This document shows, piece by piece, positions 62,601-64,000 of a DNA stretch of 64,000 bases. The stretch spans positions 1,068,361 through 1,132,360 of the forward strand of contig CM030868.1 of NCBI GenBank assembly GCA_018105865.1. The letters are read 5' to 3'. Both the position numbers and the translations under genes were made by a program. Positions within the stretch are counted from its first letter, which is position 1; the number at the start of each line of letters is the position of its first letter. Source of the stretch: Metaphire vulgaris (lineage: Eukaryota; Annelida; Clitellata; Crassiclitellata; Megascolecidae). Below the pieces are notes generated by a model. That model was not told the origin of the DNA and did no database searches. It saw nothing but the letters and a program-made list of their open reading frames with translations.

Positions 62601-62743
62601 CAGCAGATAGAAAGTGATTATACTGTACTCGATTTTGCTTAAATACTGTTAAGCGCCTAAGTACAGGCAGCTACTGCGGTACTATACCAAAAGCGCTATA
62701 TAAATTTACAACAATTTACTTACTTACCTAGTAGCGAGTGCAG

Positions 62744-63366
62744 TTATTTTTACCGCGAATGTAGACACGGAGCTTGACTTCCGGCGAGAAGAAAAAGATG
62801 GCGCCAGAAAGGACGTCGTCGACGCGAATGTCAACAAAGATGGCGGCCCCGATGACGTCATCGTCGGCTTCACGACTCCCATTCCACTTCCGGAACTGTC
62901 TACTCCCGTCGTCGTCATCCAATCGCCGGCGTTCACCCTCAACCCACCCCCCGCTGCCGCCCACTCAGCCGCTGCTACCCTGGAACCCCCTCCACCCGGC
63001 GGGGGCGTCACGGCCCCCGATTCCCTTCAGTTCGTCGTCTCGGAAGGACGAGGGTCGGGATCTGGTGGATCTGGGTCAGGGTCGAGGACGACCCGCCGCC
63101 AGGCCCCCGGAGACGGAGGGGGAGACCGGCCCTCCACAACAACAACCACAACAACAACAACAACAACCATCATCGTCATCATCAGTTCCGCCCCTCACAG
63201 TTCGATGGCGGACAGGTCTCGTGTCGAGGGTCAAGGTCGGGGTCAGGGTCGGCAGCAAAGGTCGCGACCTTTGCGCCCGGCGACCTTCTGGCGATCGTCT
63301 GCCTGTCGATGTTCGTCTCGAACCTTCGACGCGGGGGCGGCGCGTGACGCTATCGTGACGTCATAG
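62744..63366 (+). CDS. Candidate GC-rich exon of unknown gene
   Basis: After a plausible acceptor (GCGAGTGCAG) one frame stays open for about 200 codons: acidic at first (VDTELDFRREEKDG), then Pro/Ala/Gly/Thr-rich with a poly-Thr run. Another frame ends with a hydrophobic tail (GDLLAIVCLSMFVSNL, stop at 63347) that could be a membrane or GPI signal, which would need a frame change. No domain recognised. The block also carries YY1-like and CRE-like motifs, so it may be a promoter instead. Confidence 0.25.
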
Positions 63367-63450
63367 CACCGTCGACCGGTTCATTTCTAAAAATAGAGAC
63401 GTCTAGGAACGACGTCACAATGACGTCACGCCGATTACAGCTAAAAATAG
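63356..63450. promoter_or_regulatory. Cluster of two CRE-like and two MEF2-like sites
   Basis: TGACGTCA at 63356 and 63421, a further GACGTCAC at 63411, and the MEF2 consensus CTAAAAATAG at 63387 and 63441, all within 95 bp. Confidence 0.4.
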
Positions 63451-63789
63451 AATTTCCCGACGGTCAGATTTCTCGCAAATAGTGAATTGGCAGCAGCAGC
63501 ATAGAATACGTCGAAGAAGGCAGCTGACCAAACCGTCAAGAAGTCTTAACGAACGAAACGTATAATAATCTAGCCGTTTGTAGCACATAGTCTGCTTAAC
63601 TTTTCAATGCTATTAAGTAGGCCTATATAAGTTTCAGCTGTTGACGCATTTCGCCCCCTATTTTCCCGGGATATAACTTCCATTTGTATGGACAAAAGGT
63701 TTATTAAAAGTATGTTGAACTTTAAATATAGTACAGCATTTGAATAATAAGTTTATCTGGTTAACTATTAAAATATAATTTAATAGGCG

Positions 63790-63880
63790 TATATAGTGTC
63801 GTTTGAAATGGCTCACCATTAATTTGTCACTTTTCGAACGCTCTAGAAAAAAATTGAAACGCCCCCAACGAAGCTTGGAA
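63790..63880. repeat. Dispersed relative of the 172-bp satellite
   Basis: GAAATGGCTCACCATTAATT and TTTTCGAACGCTCTAGAAAA match the satellite and the 7.9-kb copy. The rest of the window to 64000 shows no gene. Confidence 0.65.
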
Positions 63881-64000
63881 ATGCGGAGTGGCGTGACAAA
63901 TCGTTTAGTATTAGAATTAAAACCTTCTCGCAGATATTCGAACCCCCCAAAACAATCCTCTACTAGCAAAAATATGACCACGCAAAGGCCAGTTTTATTG

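Overview
This is animal nuclear DNA: genes are split by GT-AG introns, there are no operons, and CpG-rich coding exons sit in AT-rich, repeat-saturated introns. The DPCD and R3HDM orthologues, the very dense microsatellites and the many short DNA-transposon relics suggest an invertebrate bilaterian, probably marine. The sequence does not let me name the phylum.

Layout. At 2.2-3.6 kb lies one coding exon for an atypical rhodopsin-like GPCR. From 3.6 to 18.2 kb I find no convincing gene, only microsatellites, tRNA-derived and hAT-like elements and two GC-rich blocks (11.7-12.4 and 16.4-17.0 kb). From 18.4 to at least 32.6 kb lies an R3H+SUZ RNA-binding protein gene of the R3HDM1/R3HDM2/ARPP21/encore family. 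I traced 14 coding exons with matching splice phases; its 3' end is unresolved and its largest exon carries an apparent compensating frameshift. From 40.7 to 54.5 kb lies a four-exon gene for a secreted protein that ends in a dickkopf-N-like cysteine domain. Its 10.5-kb first intron holds an 18-copy, 172-bp satellite with higher-order structure. From 57.2 to 59.3 kb lies a complete six-exon DPCD gene (ciliary protein). From 60.7 to 62.0 kb lies a Ly6/uPAR-type secreted protein whose C-terminus and stop codon come from an inserted transposon. A GC-rich block at 62.7-63.4 kb may be an exon, a promoter or both.

Repeats dominate the rest. The main families are an 80-bp TTAA-flanked palindrome (9 copies), several hAT-like MITE families with 8-bp target duplications (7 exact duplications among the classic families plus 2 in another family), a pogo/Tigger-like MITE of the GTTATAACG type (about 11 copies), a 75-bp mariner-like palindrome (3 copies), tRNA-derived SINEs and (ATT)n-tailed retroposons. 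Several of these end 18-37 nt upstream of 3' splice sites.

The genes look unrelated in function. I see no gene cluster acting as one pathway and no obvious new multi-gene system. The most unusual items are the GPCR with its signature motifs missing, the Ly6 gene truncated by a transposon, the recurrent transposon ends beside splice acceptors, and the satellite's 10-monomer higher-order unit. Exon boundaries were derived by eye from splice consensus, phase continuity and remembered family sequences.
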